From Agreia sp. VKM Ac-1783 (GTDB lineage: Bacteria; Actinomycetota; Actinomycetes; Actinomycetales; Microbacteriaceae), in contig NZ_FXWI01000004.1 in assembly GCF_900177765.1 (NCBI RefSeq), positions 124,001 through 188,000 of the forward strand: DNA of 64,000 nucleotides, in the 5' to 3' direction. Positions 35,450-44,534 of the stretch are shown in pieces (position 1 is the first letter of the stretch; every line of letters starts with the position of its first letter). The notes under the pieces were generated by a model. That model ran no database searches and was not told the DNA's origin. It saw nothing but the letters and a program-made list of their open reading frames with translations. The position numbers and the translations under genes are program-made.

Positions 35450-35776
35450 TCAGCTCAGGTTGATCATGCCCAATCCGATGGCGAGCGCGCTCACGGCGAC
35501 GGCACCCGTGCCGACGGCGACATACGCGAGCGTTCTGAGGGTCGACGCGCGTCGCATCGACAACTCGACCGTGTCCTGGGCCTGGCTGAGGGTGCCGCAG
35601 GATGCGATGGTCGCGCCGCGCGCATCCGTCACGCTGTAGTGACCATCGGTGAACTCGACGAACCCCGCGAAGTCGCCGTCGCGCGACGCCACCCAGAGCT
35701 TCGCCTCGGGCGAGAGCCACGTGAGCGGCTCTGCCGAGTCGTCGGTGGGGCGGGCGAGGAAGGGGATGGTGGTCAT
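35450..35776 (-). CDS. Hypothetical protein with C-terminal membrane segment
   Basis: 108 residues. The N-terminal part contains LWVASRDGDFAGFVEFTDGH, a small beta-sheet-like unit; the last 30 residues form one hydrophobic segment (LAYVAVGTGAVAVSALAIGL). AAAGGA lies 9 nt before the ATG. No family recognised; convergent with the SMR pair. Confidence 0.65.
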   Translation of the reverse strand: MTTIPFLARPTDDSAEPLTWLSPEAKLWVASRDGDFAGFVEFTDGHYSVTDARGATIASCGTLSQAQDTVELSMRRASTLRTLAYVAVGTGAVAVSALAIGLGMINLS

Positions 35777-35906
35777 CTGTCGCGTCCTTTCGGCTGTTCG
35801 CGGGTCGCCTGTTCGAGGCGATGACCTCAGCTTTCCCGCTCCGAGCGCCGCGCGAATCCTGCGCAGGGATGACTTCTCTTACCGCCGGCGTAGTACCTGA
35901 GTCGCT

Positions 35907-36497
35907 CTAGGGCGCGTTCGAGCCGATCTCGTCGCGCACGAATGCGACGTGGAAGAGCGACCACGCTCTGCGCGCCACAGCGTCGCGTCGGTCGGCGGGC
36001 GTCCGGGCGACCACTCCCGCGAGCATCGAGATCGCGAGGAGCACATCCGCTGTCTCGACACCGTCCCCGATGCGGCCAGCCACACGTTCGCGCTGCACGA
36101 TGATCCCGACCACGCCCTCGATACGCGTCTCGAGGTGCTGCACCCGGGGGTCGTCGAGATCGGCGGTGATCATGTCGATCATGGCCGTCGATACGAGCGC
36201 TTGAGCGATGATCGAGCCGAGCAGCTCGTCGAGGGTGCTGTCGAGGCGCTCGGCGATGCGCTCCAGCTCTTCGAGGTTCTCGTCGAAGACCGCGATCGCC
36301 AACGACAGCCGATCGGGAAAGTGTCGATAGAGGCTTCCCTGTCCGACGCCGGCCAGCTTCGCGACCGAACTGAGCGGGGCGTTGTAGCCGCCATCGGCGA
36401 ACACCTCCCGTGCCGCAGCGATGAGGGCGCGTCGATTCTCGGGCCCCGCACTGGGTCCTCGATTGGCCTTGCGCGGCTCAGCGTCGGGTGATGTCAC
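35907..36497 (-). CDS. TetR family regulator
   Basis: 196 residues. The N-terminal HTH is clear (FADGGYNAPLSSVAKLAGVG then QGSLYRHFPDRLSL). It is divergent from an SDR gene with a perfect dyad between them, so it probably represses the SDR gene and itself. Confidence 0.92.
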   Translation of the reverse strand: MTSPDAEPRKANRGPSAGPENRRALIAAAREVFADGGYNAPLSSVAKLAGVGQGSLYRHFPDRLSLAIAVFDENLEELERIAERLDSTLDELLGSIIAQALVSTAMIDMITADLDDPRVQHLETRIEGVVGIIVQRERVAGRIGDGVETADVLLAISMLAGVVARTPADRRDAVARRAWSLFHVAFVRDEIGSNAP

Positions 36498-36513
36498 GGG
36501 TGTAGCCTACGTG

Positions 36514-36529
36514 CGGACACTGTTGTCCG
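36514..36529. promoter_or_regulatory. Dyad operator between TetR and SDR genes
   Basis: CGGACA-CTGT-TGTCCG is a perfect 6-bp-arm dyad in the 62-bp divergent region. Length and position fit a TetR operator controlling both directions. Confidence 0.55.
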
Positions 36530-36559
36530 GTTATGTTCCCAAAGAAAGAAGCGCACCCC

Positions 36560-37615
36560 ATGACGTCAGAAAACACGCCCCTCACCAGCTCGTCGACCAT
36601 CGGCACGTGGCTCTCGCACCCCGTGGGTGGGCCGATCATGAACGACCTGCTCGCGAAGGCCGGTCAGGATGCGAGCGCCTTGCGCACCGTGAGCAAGCTC
36701 TCGCTCGACCGGTTGGTCGAGATGAGCCAGGGGGCCTTCAGCCAGGAACTGATCGACGACCTCGTGCGCCGCGCCGCTGCTGGTGAGGTTCCCGAGGGAA
36801 CGCCGGTGTCTGTCGTGGTCGGCGGCGGAGACGAGCCGACCGTCGCGATCCCCGAGTGGATCGAACGCATCGACATCGGCCGCTTCTCGGGCAAGACGAT
36901 CATCGTCACCGGAGCGGGGTCGGGCATCGGACGCGCCACGGCATCCAGAATCGCCCGCGAGGGCGGCCGCGTCGTCGCCGTCGACATCTCGCAGGAGCGC
37001 CTCGACGACTTCGTGGCGAAGACGCCCGGCGCCGACATCGTGACCGTGGTGGCCGACATCACCGACGACGCGGCCGTGGCCCAGATCATCTCTGCTGCGG
37101 GCGAGCGCATCGACGGCCTCGCCAACATCGCCGGCATCATGGACGACATGACCCCCGTCGGCGACATGTCCGACGAGGTGTGGAAGCGCGTGTTCTCGAT
37201 CAACGTCGACGGAACCATGAAGCTCATGCGCGCGGTTCTGCCGACGATGCTCGCCCAGGCGTCGGGATCGATCGTGAACACCGCATCCGAGGCCGCGCTC
37301 CGAGGTTCCGCCGCAGGGGCGGCCTACACCGCGTCGAAGCACGCCGTGGCCGGGCTCACCAAGAGCAGCGCCTTCATGTACGGACCCAGCGGCATCCGGG
37401 TCAACGCCGTCGCCCCCGGCCCCACGATCACCAACATCGAGGCGAAGTTCGGCTCGAAGCTGGGCGCTGCGCGGGTTCGCGTGGGCATGAGCGTGATGCC
37501 CGAAGCGGTCGAGAGCGATGCACTCGCCGCCTCCATCACGTTCCTGTTGAGCGACGACGGGGTCAACGTGAACGGCGTCATCCTCCCGTCGGATGGCGGC
37601 TGGTCGGTGGCCTAG
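36560..37615 (+). CDS. SDR family oxidoreductase with extra N-terminal domain
   Basis: 351 residues. The C-terminal 250 residues are a complete short-chain dehydrogenase: TGAGSGIGRA, NIAGIMDD, catalytic YTASK, and IRVNAVAPGPTITN. The first ~100 residues form a separate small helical domain (TIGTWLSHPVGGPIMNDLLA, then TVSKLSLDRLVEMSQGAF) of unknown role that is not part of normal SDRs. Start ATG 36560 follows AAAGAAAGAAG. Regulated probably by the adjacent TetR. Substrate unknown. Confidence 0.88.
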   Translation: MTSENTPLTSSSTIGTWLSHPVGGPIMNDLLAKAGQDASALRTVSKLSLDRLVEMSQGAFSQELIDDLVRRAAAGEVPEGTPVSVVVGGGDEPTVAIPEWIERIDIGRFSGKTIIVTGAGSGIGRATASRIAREGGRVVAVDISQERLDDFVAKTPGADIVTVVADITDDAAVAQIISAAGERIDGLANIAGIMDDMTPVGDMSDEVWKRVFSINVDGTMKLMRAVLPTMLAQASGSIVNTASEAALRGSAAGAAYTASKHAVAGLTKSSAFMYGPSGIRVNAVAPGPTITNIEAKFGSKLGAARVRVGMSVMPEAVESDALAASITFLLSDDGVNVNGVILPSDGGWSVA

Positions 37616-37634
37616 GCACCGCAGACTGATGCGC

Positions 37635-37677
37635 GTTCGGAGTGTCCGGGCAAGAATGAGAGGGAGGCGCTCCGAAC
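37635..37677 (+). terminator. Long-loop hairpin between SDR and DUF4342 genes
   Basis: GTTCGGAG (37635-37642) and CTCCGAAC (37670-37677) are perfect 8-bp inverted arms with a 27-nt loop, about 20 bp after the SDR stop. No T-run; termination or mRNA 3'-end protection is possible. Confidence 0.3.
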
Positions 37678-37720
37678 CGGATCGTCGAACGAGCATCAAC
37701 GTCAGACAGGACGCATCGAC

Positions 37721-38074
37721 ATGAGCGACAAGAAATCCACGTTCGAACAGTTCGAGGTTGCCGGCGACAAGCTGGTCGAGACGGTCAAGAACCTCATCCA
37801 CGAGGGCAACGTTCGCCGCATCATCCTCAAGCGCGAAGACGGCAGCGCGCTGCTCGAGATCCCCGTCAACGCGGGCCTCGTCGGCCTCGCGCTCACGGTT
37901 GCTATCGCCCCCGTTTTGCTCGCCATCGGCGCCATCGCCGCGGTCGTCTCGCAGGTCACGCTTGTCGTCGAACGGCGAGCGGATGCGGCGGGTTCGGTCG
38001 ACGCGCCGACGACGACGCCGACCGCCGGCACCGCAGGCGGCTCCGCAGACCAGGACCCGGCGGCATCCATCTGA
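37721..38074 (+). CDS. DUF4342 domain protein
   Basis: 117 residues. Residues 8-50 match DUF4342 (FEQFEVAGDKLVETVKNLIH, then NVRRIILKREDGSALLEIP), followed by one membrane segment (GLVGLALTVAIAPVLLAIGA) and a Thr/Ala-rich tail. Function of the family is unknown. Confidence 0.8.
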   Translation: MSDKKSTFEQFEVAGDKLVETVKNLIHEGNVRRIILKREDGSALLEIPVNAGLVGLALTVAIAPVLLAIGAIAAVVSQVTLVVERRADAAGSVDAPTTTPTAGTAGGSADQDPAASI

Positions 38075-38092
38075 CCACGATGCCCGTTCCGG

Positions 38093-38755
38093 TCAGTCCT
38101 CGACGAGGATGCCGAGGTGTTCGGCGAAGGCCGAGGCCAGGTCGGCGACCTGCCCGTGCGAGAGCGTGGCGCCTTTCAGGGCGCTGAAGCCGTCGAGGCG
38201 CGAGAACTCGGCACGGCGCAGGTCGACGTTCGTCAGAGTGGCGTGGTTGAGGCTCAGCACGCCGATGGTGCAGTCGACGAACGCGACGCGGTTGAGCTTT
38301 GCGCTGCTGAGATCGAGTTCATCGATCGAACAGCCCGTGAAGAGCACATCGAGCAGACTGGCGCCAGAGAGGTTGACGAAGCCGAGCTTGGTCGACGAGA
38401 TGTGCACCGACGAGAGCGCCGATTCGTAGAGCTCTGCAGACCCCAGCCGCGAGCCGTCGACCGTGACGGAGCGCAGCTCGGCGCGAGGAGCCGAGAAGAT
38501 CGGCGCGTTGAGCCGCGTGAACTCGATGTCAGAGAAAGTCGCCCCGCGCAGAACCGCATCGTGCGCCCGAACGTCATCGAAGACGCACTCTCTGAATTGG
38601 ATGCCCGACAGCTCCCGACCCGAAATGTCGAGGCCGTCGAAGCGCAGACCCTCGTAGACGTCGTGGGGTCGGAGCGTCTCGGAATCGCCTTCGACGAGAT
38701 CGTCGAGCACGATTGCATCCAGTCTCGGAGCCTGCGTACCGGGTTTGCGCGCCAT
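38093..38755 (-). CDS. Pentapeptide-repeat protein
   Basis: 220 residues with about seven turns of A(D/N)Lxx-type repeats, for example LNAPIFSAPRAELRSVTVDG and SSTKLGFVNLSGASLLDVLF, forming a right-handed quadrilateral helix. GAGAGGCCACC precedes ATG 38755. It ends 18 bp from the DUF4342 gene, convergently. Role unknown; not close enough to call a gyrase-protecting Qnr/MfpA protein. Confidence 0.82.
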   Translation of the reverse strand: MARKPGTQAPRLDAIVLDDLVEGDSETLRPHDVYEGLRFDGLDISGRELSGIQFRECVFDDVRAHDAVLRGATFSDIEFTRLNAPIFSAPRAELRSVTVDGSRLGSAELYESALSSVHISSTKLGFVNLSGASLLDVLFTGCSIDELDLSSAKLNRVAFVDCTIGVLSLNHATLTNVDLRRAEFSRLDGFSALKGATLSHGQVADLASAFAEHLGILVED

Positions 38756-38882
38756 GGTGGCCTCTCTGTGAGTGGCATCGGATTGGCGGCCGAAGAACCG
38801 CACCGCTGAAGTCTAGGCAAGCTCGTCGACCTTGCAGAATAGATTCATCCCCAAGAACCGCAACGAAGCGAATGGAGCAGAC

Positions 38883-40073
38883 GTGAGCACATCTCCCCCT
38901 ACACCCCTCGGCGTCGCCGTCATCGGATATGCCTTCATGGGAAAGGCCCATTCCGGTGCCTGGCGCAACGTGGCGGCGTACTTCGATGTTCCCGAGGTCG
39001 AGCAGACCGTGCTCGTCGGTCGCGACGCGGCGAAGGTCGCCGCTGCTGCGAAGAAGTTCGGTTGGAAGGAGAGCGCCACCGATTGGCGCGCGGTCTTGGA
39101 GCGCGACGACGTGCACATCATCGATGTCTGCACCCCCGGCATCCTGCACCACGAGATCGTGCTCGCCGCCCTCGCCGCCGGAAAGCACGTGATCGTGGAG
39201 AAGCCTCTGGCCAACACCGTCGATGAGGCTGCAGAGATGGAGGCCGCGTTCGAGAAGGCCCGCGCCAATGGGCAGCACGCGATCGTCAACTTCAACTACC
39301 GGCGCGTGCCCGCGATAGCCCTCGCAAAGAAGTTCATCGACGACGGCCGCGTAGGCCCGATCCGGCACGTGCGCATCAGCTACCTGCAGGACTGGCTGAG
39401 CGATCCCGACTCACCGATGAGCTGGCGTCTGCGCCGCGAGGAGGCCGGCTCGGGAGCGCTCGGAGACCTCGGTTCGCACGCCACAGACCTCGTTCTGCAC
39501 CTCACCGGCGAGAACATCGACAGCCTCACCGGCGGAGTGCATACCTTCGTGACTCAGCGCCCCACGGGCGACAGCGGCGACGGTGCGATCGGCGGCAGCG
39601 CTGGGTCGCGTTCCGGCGACGTCGCGCTCGAAGACGTGACCGTGGATGACGCCGCGTGGGCGACGGGTCGGCTCTCCGGCGGCGGCATCGTTCAGCTCGA
39701 GGTCTCGCGCTTCGCGCTCGGCGCCAAGAACGGACTCACGCTCGAGATCTATGGCGAGAAGGGCAGCCTGACGTTCGATCTCGAGAACCTGAACGAGCTG
39801 AGATTCTTCGACGGCAGTGATGCGTCCGGGGAGCAGGGCTTCCGCCGCATCCTCGTGACCGAGGCCGGGCATCCGTATGTGAATCACTGGTGGCCCGACG
39901 GTCACATCATCGGCTGGGAGCACACGTTCGTGCACCAGTTCGCCGACTTCCTGAACTCCATTCGCGACGACACCGAGTCGCAGCCGTCGTTCGCCGACGG
40001 TCTGCGGGTGCAGAAGGTTCTCGCCGCCGTCGAGGAGTCCGCCGCCGCAGGCGGCGCATCCATCACGCTCTAA
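38883..40073 (+). CDS. Gfo/Idh/MocA family oxidoreductase
   Basis: A 396-residue NAD(P)-dependent sugar dehydrogenase. Rossmann motif [13 protein letters not shown] near residue 10, EKPLA in [17 protein letters not shown], and the catalytic-type [18 protein letters not shown] 38883 follows GGAGCAGAC. The next gene, 20 bp on, encodes a xylose-isomerase-like barrel; the pair is typical of inositol or keto-sugar interconversion. Exact substrate unknown. Confidence 0.9.
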   Translation: MSTSPPTPLGVAVIGYAFMGKAHSGAWRNVAAYFDVPEVEQTVLVGRDAAKVAAAAKKFGWKESATDWRAVLERDDVHIIDVCTPGILHHEIVLAALAAGKHVIVEKPLANTVDEAAEMEAAFEKARANGQHAIVNFNYRRVPAIALAKKFIDDGRVGPIRHVRISYLQDWLSDPDSPMSWRLRREEAGSGALGDLGSHATDLVLHLTGENIDSLTGGVHTFVTQRPTGDSGDGAIGGSAGSRSGDVALEDVTVDDAAWATGRLSGGGIVQLEVSRFALGAKNGLTLEIYGEKGSLTFDLENLNELRFFDGSDASGEQGFRRILVTEAGHPYVNHWWPDGHIIGWEHTFVHQFADFLNSIRDDTESQPSFADGLRVQKVLAAVEESAAAGGASITL

Positions 40074-40093
40074 TCACCACTGAAGGAGAAGCA

Positions 40094-41107
40094 ATGACGC
40101 ACCCCGTAACCCTGTTCACCGGCCAATGGGCGGACCTGCCCTTCGAGGAGGTGGCCCGACTCGCCGGCGAGTGGGGCTATGACGGCCTCGAGATCGCCTG
40201 CTGGGGCGATCACCTCGACCCCTGGCGCGCAGCCGAAGACGACGCCTACGTGCAGTCGCGCCTCGACATCCTCGAGAAGAACAACCTCAAGGTGTACGCC
40301 ATCTCGAACCACCTCAAGGGACAGGCGGTCTGCGACAACCCCATCGACTTCCGCCACAAAGACATGGTGTCGGCGAAGGTGTGGGGCGACGGAGACGGCG
40401 AGGGCGTGCGCCAAAGGGCCGCCGAAGAGATGAAGAAGACGGCGATCACGGCGCGCAAGCTCGGCGTCGATACCGTCGTGGGCTTCACCGGCTCGAGCAT
40501 CTGGCAGTACGTGGCCATGTTCCCACCGGTGGGCCAAGACGTCATCGACGCCGGCTACCAGGACTTCGCCGACCGCTGGAACCCGATTCTCGACGTGTTC
40601 GACGGCGAGGGCGTGCGTTTCGCTCACGAGGTGCACCCGTCTGAGATCGCGTACGACTACTGGTCGACCGTGCGCGCCCTCGAGGCCATCGACCACCGCA
40701 CGTCGTTCGGACTCAACTGGGACCCGAGCCACATGGTCTGGCAGGGCATCAACCCGGTGGAATTCATCACCGAGTTCGCCGAGCTGATCTACCATGTCGA
40801 CTGCAAGGACACCCGCATGCGCAACGCCAATTCGGGGCGCGCGGGCGTCCTGGGCTCACACCTCCCCTGGGCCGACCCACGCCGCGGCTGGGACTTCGTG
40901 TCGACCGGGCACGGTGACGTGCCGTGGGAGGACGCGTTCCGAGCTCTCGGCTACATCGGCTACACGGGACCGATCTCGGTGGAGTGGGAAGACGCCGGCA
41001 TGGATCGCCTGCGCGGAGCGCCCGAGGCCCTCGCCTTCGTTCGGTCGCTGCTCTGGGACCGGCCCACGGCATCATTCGACGCCGCCTTCTCGACGAAGGT
41101 CGACTGA
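40094..41107 (+). CDS. Sugar phosphate isomerase/epimerase (AP endonuclease 2 family)
   Basis: A 337-residue TIM barrel. Likely metal ligands are Glu in [11 protein letters not shown], Asp/His in [11 protein letters not shown], His in [10 protein letters not shown] and Glu in [21 protein letters not shown] precedes ATG 40094. It works with the upstream dehydrogenase, probably in a cytosolic sugar or inositol route. Confidence 0.9.
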   Translation: MTHPVTLFTGQWADLPFEEVARLAGEWGYDGLEIACWGDHLDPWRAAEDDAYVQSRLDILEKNNLKVYAISNHLKGQAVCDNPIDFRHKDMVSAKVWGDGDGEGVRQRAAEEMKKTAITARKLGVDTVVGFTGSSIWQYVAMFPPVGQDVIDAGYQDFADRWNPILDVFDGEGVRFAHEVHPSEIAYDYWSTVRALEAIDHRTSFGLNWDPSHMVWQGINPVEFITEFAELIYHVDCKDTRMRNANSGRAGVLGSHLPWADPRRGWDFVSTGHGDVPWEDAFRALGYIGYTGPISVEWEDAGMDRLRGAPEALAFVRSLLWDRPTASFDAAFSTKVD

Positions 41108-41108
41108 C

Positions 41109-42350
41109 TCACGCCCGCACGGTCACGCCGGAGAGCAGAACACCGCTCTCCGGTATGGCCGGAAAGGCGCGCAGGCTCACCCGCAGGTCCTGCGGGGGTA
41201 ATTGGTAGTCCATGCGCTGCGTCAGAATCTGTACCGTACGCATGATCACTCGCACCGTGACCGGCTCGCCGGGGCAGCGGTGATCGTCGAGGTACGTTCC
41301 GCCGCCCTGCGCGATCAGATGATTGGGATCGACCCCCTTCTCGGCGAATCGCTCCGGCCGAAACACCTCCGGATCGCCCCAGTAGCCCTTGTCGTGGTCG
41401 GTGCCGTAGAGATCGAGCATCACCAGCGAGCCCGCAGCGATCGGATGCCCGTCGAACTCGAGCGGTCTACTCGCGCGACCCGCGATCACGGGAAAGAACG
41501 GATAGAACCGGCGCACCTCCTGCGCGAAATCCTCGAGCAGAGACTCGTCGCCCGATCGAAAGGCCTCGGCCAGGTCTGGCCGGCGGCGCAACCCGAGCAC
41601 GGCGAAGAGGAGAAAACGCGAGATGGCGACGAACGGCCGCAGCACGTTGATCAGCTCGACAGCCGCCACCTCGACCGGCAGAGGCGACCCCGTACGTGAG
41701 GTCTTCGCGGCCACGGCGCCCAGAACGGTGCCCTCGCTCGCCGCGGGGTCTGCCCGGGCGTCGACGACGAGTCTGCCGGCCCACTTCTCGGTGCGGCGGC
41801 GGCGCGCTCGAGCCGCCCAGTTGGGCGGACCGATGCGGGCCGCGTTCTCGATCATCGACACGAACTCGCTCGCGCGCTCGTCGGCGCCCGAGGGCGTGGA
41901 TTCGATGCCCGACCACGACAGGATGGCGCGCGACAGGATCTTCGGGATCTCGGCGCTCAGGGAGACACGATCGCGGTACGCCCAGTCCGCGGCGGCGGAC
42001 ATCCACTCGATCTCGACCGCGTCCGCGAGCCCGTCGAGAGCCTCGCGCGACATCAGCGCATCGACGAACAGATGCTTGCGGTCGCGATGATCGGCGCCCT
42101 CGAGGGTCTGAACGCTGCCCACGTCCTGCAGCAGGTGCGTGATCGAGGGCGGGAGGGCTGCCGACCTCGTGAAGCGACCTTGCTCGTAGAAGAAACGGCA
42201 CGCATCCGAGCCCCGCATCACCACCACGGGCACGCCGAGCAGCCGCGTGCGGAACGCATCGGTCTGCAGGGCGTCGAATCGACGGGTGCCGAACAGGTAG
42301 CCGTCGGCGAGAAAGGAGAGGGCGCTGTCAATGCTGCGAAGGTTCTGCAT
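41109..42350 (-). CDS. CYP152-type cytochrome P450 fatty-acid peroxygenase
   Basis: 413 residues, the size of P450 BS-beta. It has the CYP152 hallmark in the I helix, VELINVLRPFVAISRFLLFA, where Arg-Pro replaces the usual acid-Thr pair and binds the substrate carboxylate. The heme loop is GGGTYLDDHRCPGEP with the thiolate Cys. Such enzymes hydroxylate or decarboxylate fatty acids using H2O2, needing no reductase; none is encoded nearby. I chose ATG 42350 over 42395 because it matches the family N-terminus and TACATT sits seven bases upstream (leaderless). Divergent from an epoxide hydrolase. Confidence 0.9.
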   Translation of the reverse strand: MQNLRSIDSALSFLADGYLFGTRRFDALQTDAFRTRLLGVPVVVMRGSDACRFFYEQGRFTRSAALPPSITHLLQDVGSVQTLEGADHRDRKHLFVDALMSREALDGLADAVEIEWMSAAADWAYRDRVSLSAEIPKILSRAILSWSGIESTPSGADERASEFVSMIENAARIGPPNWAARARRRRTEKWAGRLVVDARADPAASEGTVLGAVAAKTSRTGSPLPVEVAAVELINVLRPFVAISRFLLFAVLGLRRRPDLAEAFRSGDESLLEDFAQEVRRFYPFFPVIAGRASRPLEFDGHPIAAGSLVMLDLYGTDHDKGYWGDPEVFRPERFAEKGVDPNHLIAQGGGTYLDDHRCPGEPVTVRVIMRTVQILTQRMDYQLPPQDLRVSLRAFPAIPESGVLLSGVTVRA

Positions 42351-42357
42351 CTGCCCG

Positions 42358-42441
42358 AATGTAGAACGGGTGCGAGCATTTCGAGGACTTGACATCGGTC
42401 ATCCACGGCCGATCGCCGTGAGAGCGGTGAGGGAGTAGCGT
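42358..42441. promoter_or_regulatory. Divergent leaderless promoters of the P450 and epoxide hydrolase genes
   Basis: On the minus strand TACATT (42358-42363) lies 7 nt before ATG 42350; on the plus strand TAGCGT (42436-42441) lies 7 nt before ATG 42449. Both fit actinobacterial leaderless starts and decide the two start codons. A weak dyad GGCCGATCGCC type stretch lies between them near 42408-42417. Confidence 0.5.
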
Positions 42442-42448
42442 GTCGCGC

Positions 42449-43633
42449 ATGCCCTCCATTCCCACACCCTTCAGTGCACAGGTGACGGCCGAGGAGCTCG
42501 CCGACCTGCGCACGCGCCTCCGAGCGACCCGGTGGCCCGACGCTCCCGAAGACGCGGGGTGGTCGCTGGGCACCGATGTCGACTACCTGCGCGAGCTCGT
42601 GCACTACTGGGCAGAGGAGTTCGACTGGCCTGCGCAGGAGAAGGCGCTCGCGCGCATCCCTCGCTTTCGGATCGAGCTCGGCGGCCTCGGCATCCACTTC
42701 GCCCACATACGAGCGGCGCAGTCGGGCGACGCCGACCGGACCGGCGCCAGGCCCGCCATGCCGCTGATCCTCAGCCACGGCTGGCCCGACTCGTTCTGGC
42801 GCTACTCCAAGGTGATCCCGCTGCTCACCGACCCCGCCGCGCACGGGGCAGACCGCGCCGACGCGTTCGACGTCGTCGTGCCCGATATGCCCGGCTTCGG
42901 CTACTCAGACAAACCCGCCGGTGCGCCGCTGAGCTCGATCGATGTCGCCGGCCTCTGGGCAGGGTTGATGGATGCGCTGGGTTACGACCGCTTCGGCGCC
43001 GCCGGTGGCGACATCGGCAGCCACGTGAGCCGCTACCTGGCGCTCGACTTTCCCGAGAGGGTGTTGGCGGTGCACCGCACCGACGCCGGGATCCCCGTTG
43101 CTCTTCCCGGTCTCGAACTCACACCGCGCGAGCGGAGTTTCGTCGACGAGGCCGCAGCCTGGAATCTCAGCGAGGGCGCGTACGCGGCGATGCACCGCAC
43201 GAAGCCGCAGACCGCGGCCGTCGGGCTCACCGACTCTCCCGCCGGCCTGGCCGCGTGGATCGTCGAGAAGCTGCGCTCCTGGAGCGACTGCCATGGAGAC
43301 CTCGAGAGCAGCTACTCGAAAGACGAGATACTGACTCTCATCAGCATGTACTGGTTCACCGGCACCATCGGCTCGTCGATGCGCATGTACACGGCGAACT
43401 CCGCGACCACGCCTGAACAACTCGCGCGCCGCGTCGAGGTGCCGTCGGGCTTCGCCCTGTTTCCCGGCGACATCCTGCACCCGACACGCGAGTGGCTCGA
43501 CCGCACCGCGAATACGGTGCACGTCAGCGAACCCCCGCGCGGCGGACACTTCGCGGCCTTCGAGGAGCCCGAGCTCTACGCGCAGGAGCTGCGCGACTTC
43601 TTCCGCCCATATCGATCAGCGCCGGTCGAGTAG
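42449..43633 (+). CDS. Epoxide hydrolase (EHN-domain alpha/beta hydrolase)
   Basis: A 394-residue microsomal-type epoxide hydrolase. The EHN domain occupies about 1-110; the catalytic fold has the oxyanion HGWPDSFW motif, nucleophile Asp in GGDIGSH, and the terminal His in PRGGHFAAFE. It opens epoxides to diols. The alternative GTG 42440 overlaps the likely -10 box and is rejected. Its stop codon TAG lies inside repeat copy B. It pairs with the divergent CYP152 gene. Confidence 0.92.
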   Translation: MPSIPTPFSAQVTAEELADLRTRLRATRWPDAPEDAGWSLGTDVDYLRELVHYWAEEFDWPAQEKALARIPRFRIELGGLGIHFAHIRAAQSGDADRTGARPAMPLILSHGWPDSFWRYSKVIPLLTDPAAHGADRADAFDVVVPDMPGFGYSDKPAGAPLSSIDVAGLWAGLMDALGYDRFGAAGGDIGSHVSRYLALDFPERVLAVHRTDAGIPVALPGLELTPRERSFVDEAAAWNLSEGAYAAMHRTKPQTAAVGLTDSPAGLAAWIVEKLRSWSDCHGDLESSYSKDEILTLISMYWFTGTIGSSMRMYTANSATTPEQLARRVEVPSGFALFPGDILHPTREWLDRTANTVHVSEPPRGGHFAAFEEPELYAQELRDFFRPYRSAPVE

Positions 43634-43736
43634 CCCGCGAGGAACGAGCGGGCGTATCGAGACCACCCACCGGTCTCGATAGGGTCGCTGGGCGACCTAC
43701 TCGACCAGCGCGGGGGGACCTACTCAACCAGCGCGA
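43624..43736. repeat. Palindromic intergenic repeat, copy B
   Basis: Same family as copy A: GGTCGAGTAG, GGGCGTATCGAGACCACC, then GGTCTCGATAGGG and CCTACTCGACCAGCGCG, with an extra right end CCTACTCAACCAGCGCG. It lies between convergent genes and contains the stop codon of the epoxide hydrolase gene (43631-43633). Confidence 0.85.
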
Positions 43737-43742
43737 ACTCCA

Positions 43743-44420
43743 CTACGCGGTGGCGGTCGTCGCGCCCGTGAACTCCGACGGCTGGATGATGACCCAGCCC
43801 GGTCCGTGGAACGCGTACTGGAACGCCTCGCCTGATCCACGCCCGATGAACGCGCCCGCACTCAGCGACGACTTCACTGTCGGCTGCAGGTTGGCGCTCC
43901 ACGCGACGGTGGCGTTGATGTCGGTGAACGTCGGCTGCTGCGAGCAGTCGAGGATCATCGGCGTGCCCTGGGTTGCGACCGCCAGGTGACCGTGGCCGTG
44001 CACGGTCGTGTTCCAGAAACCGCCGGCCAGCATGCTCGCACCCTTGAGGCGGGTCAGGTCGTAACCGAGGTCGGCCTGGAAGGCCAGCAGGGAGGTGCCG
44101 TTGATCGTGACGCCCTCTCCCTCGAGCTGAATCAGGTGGATGTTCGCGCTGTGGTGCGCGAAGAACACATCGCCGTGTCCGTAGACGCGCATCAACGGCT
44201 GGTCATCCGACGAGACCATCTTGCGCAACAGGGCACCGGCATCCCGCGCACCCTCGTGCTTGAACTCGACGTTGCCCTGGTAGGCGACCATCGCGCCCTT
44301 GCGAGTGATGATGTCGCGACCCGGGCTCACGCGGGAGCGCAGCATGTAGGGGTTCTGCAGGGCCATCAGAGCGTCGGATTCGACCTCGTTGTTCTCTTGG
44401 CTGAAGAGTGTCGAGCGCAT
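43743..44420 (-). CDS. AIM24 family protein
   Basis: 225 residues built of a TRAP-like beta domain: YMLRSRVSPGRDIITRKGAM, GDVFFAHHSANIHLIQLEGE, and GSGEAFQYAFHGPGWVIIQP near the C-terminus are typical AIM24 motifs. No signal peptide. Bacterial function is not established. GAAGGACACTCCCC precedes the ATG. Confidence 0.88.
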   Translation of the reverse strand: MRSTLFSQENNEVESDALMALQNPYMLRSRVSPGRDIITRKGAMVAYQGNVEFKHEGARDAGALLRKMVSSDDQPLMRVYGHGDVFFAHHSANIHLIQLEGEGVTINGTSLLAFQADLGYDLTRLKGASMLAGGFWNTTVHGHGHLAVATQGTPMILDCSQQPTFTDINATVAWSANLQPTVKSSLSAGAFIGRGSGEAFQYAFHGPGWVIIQPSEFTGATTATA

Positions 44421-44534
44421 GGGGAGTGTCCTTCTCGTGCGTTGGAATGTGGTGGCCCCAGCTTAGGGGCCACCCCCAGAGACGCGGAGTAATATCCGAT
44501 TCGTTCCCGGCCTTGCGCCTCACGCACCTTCGCC

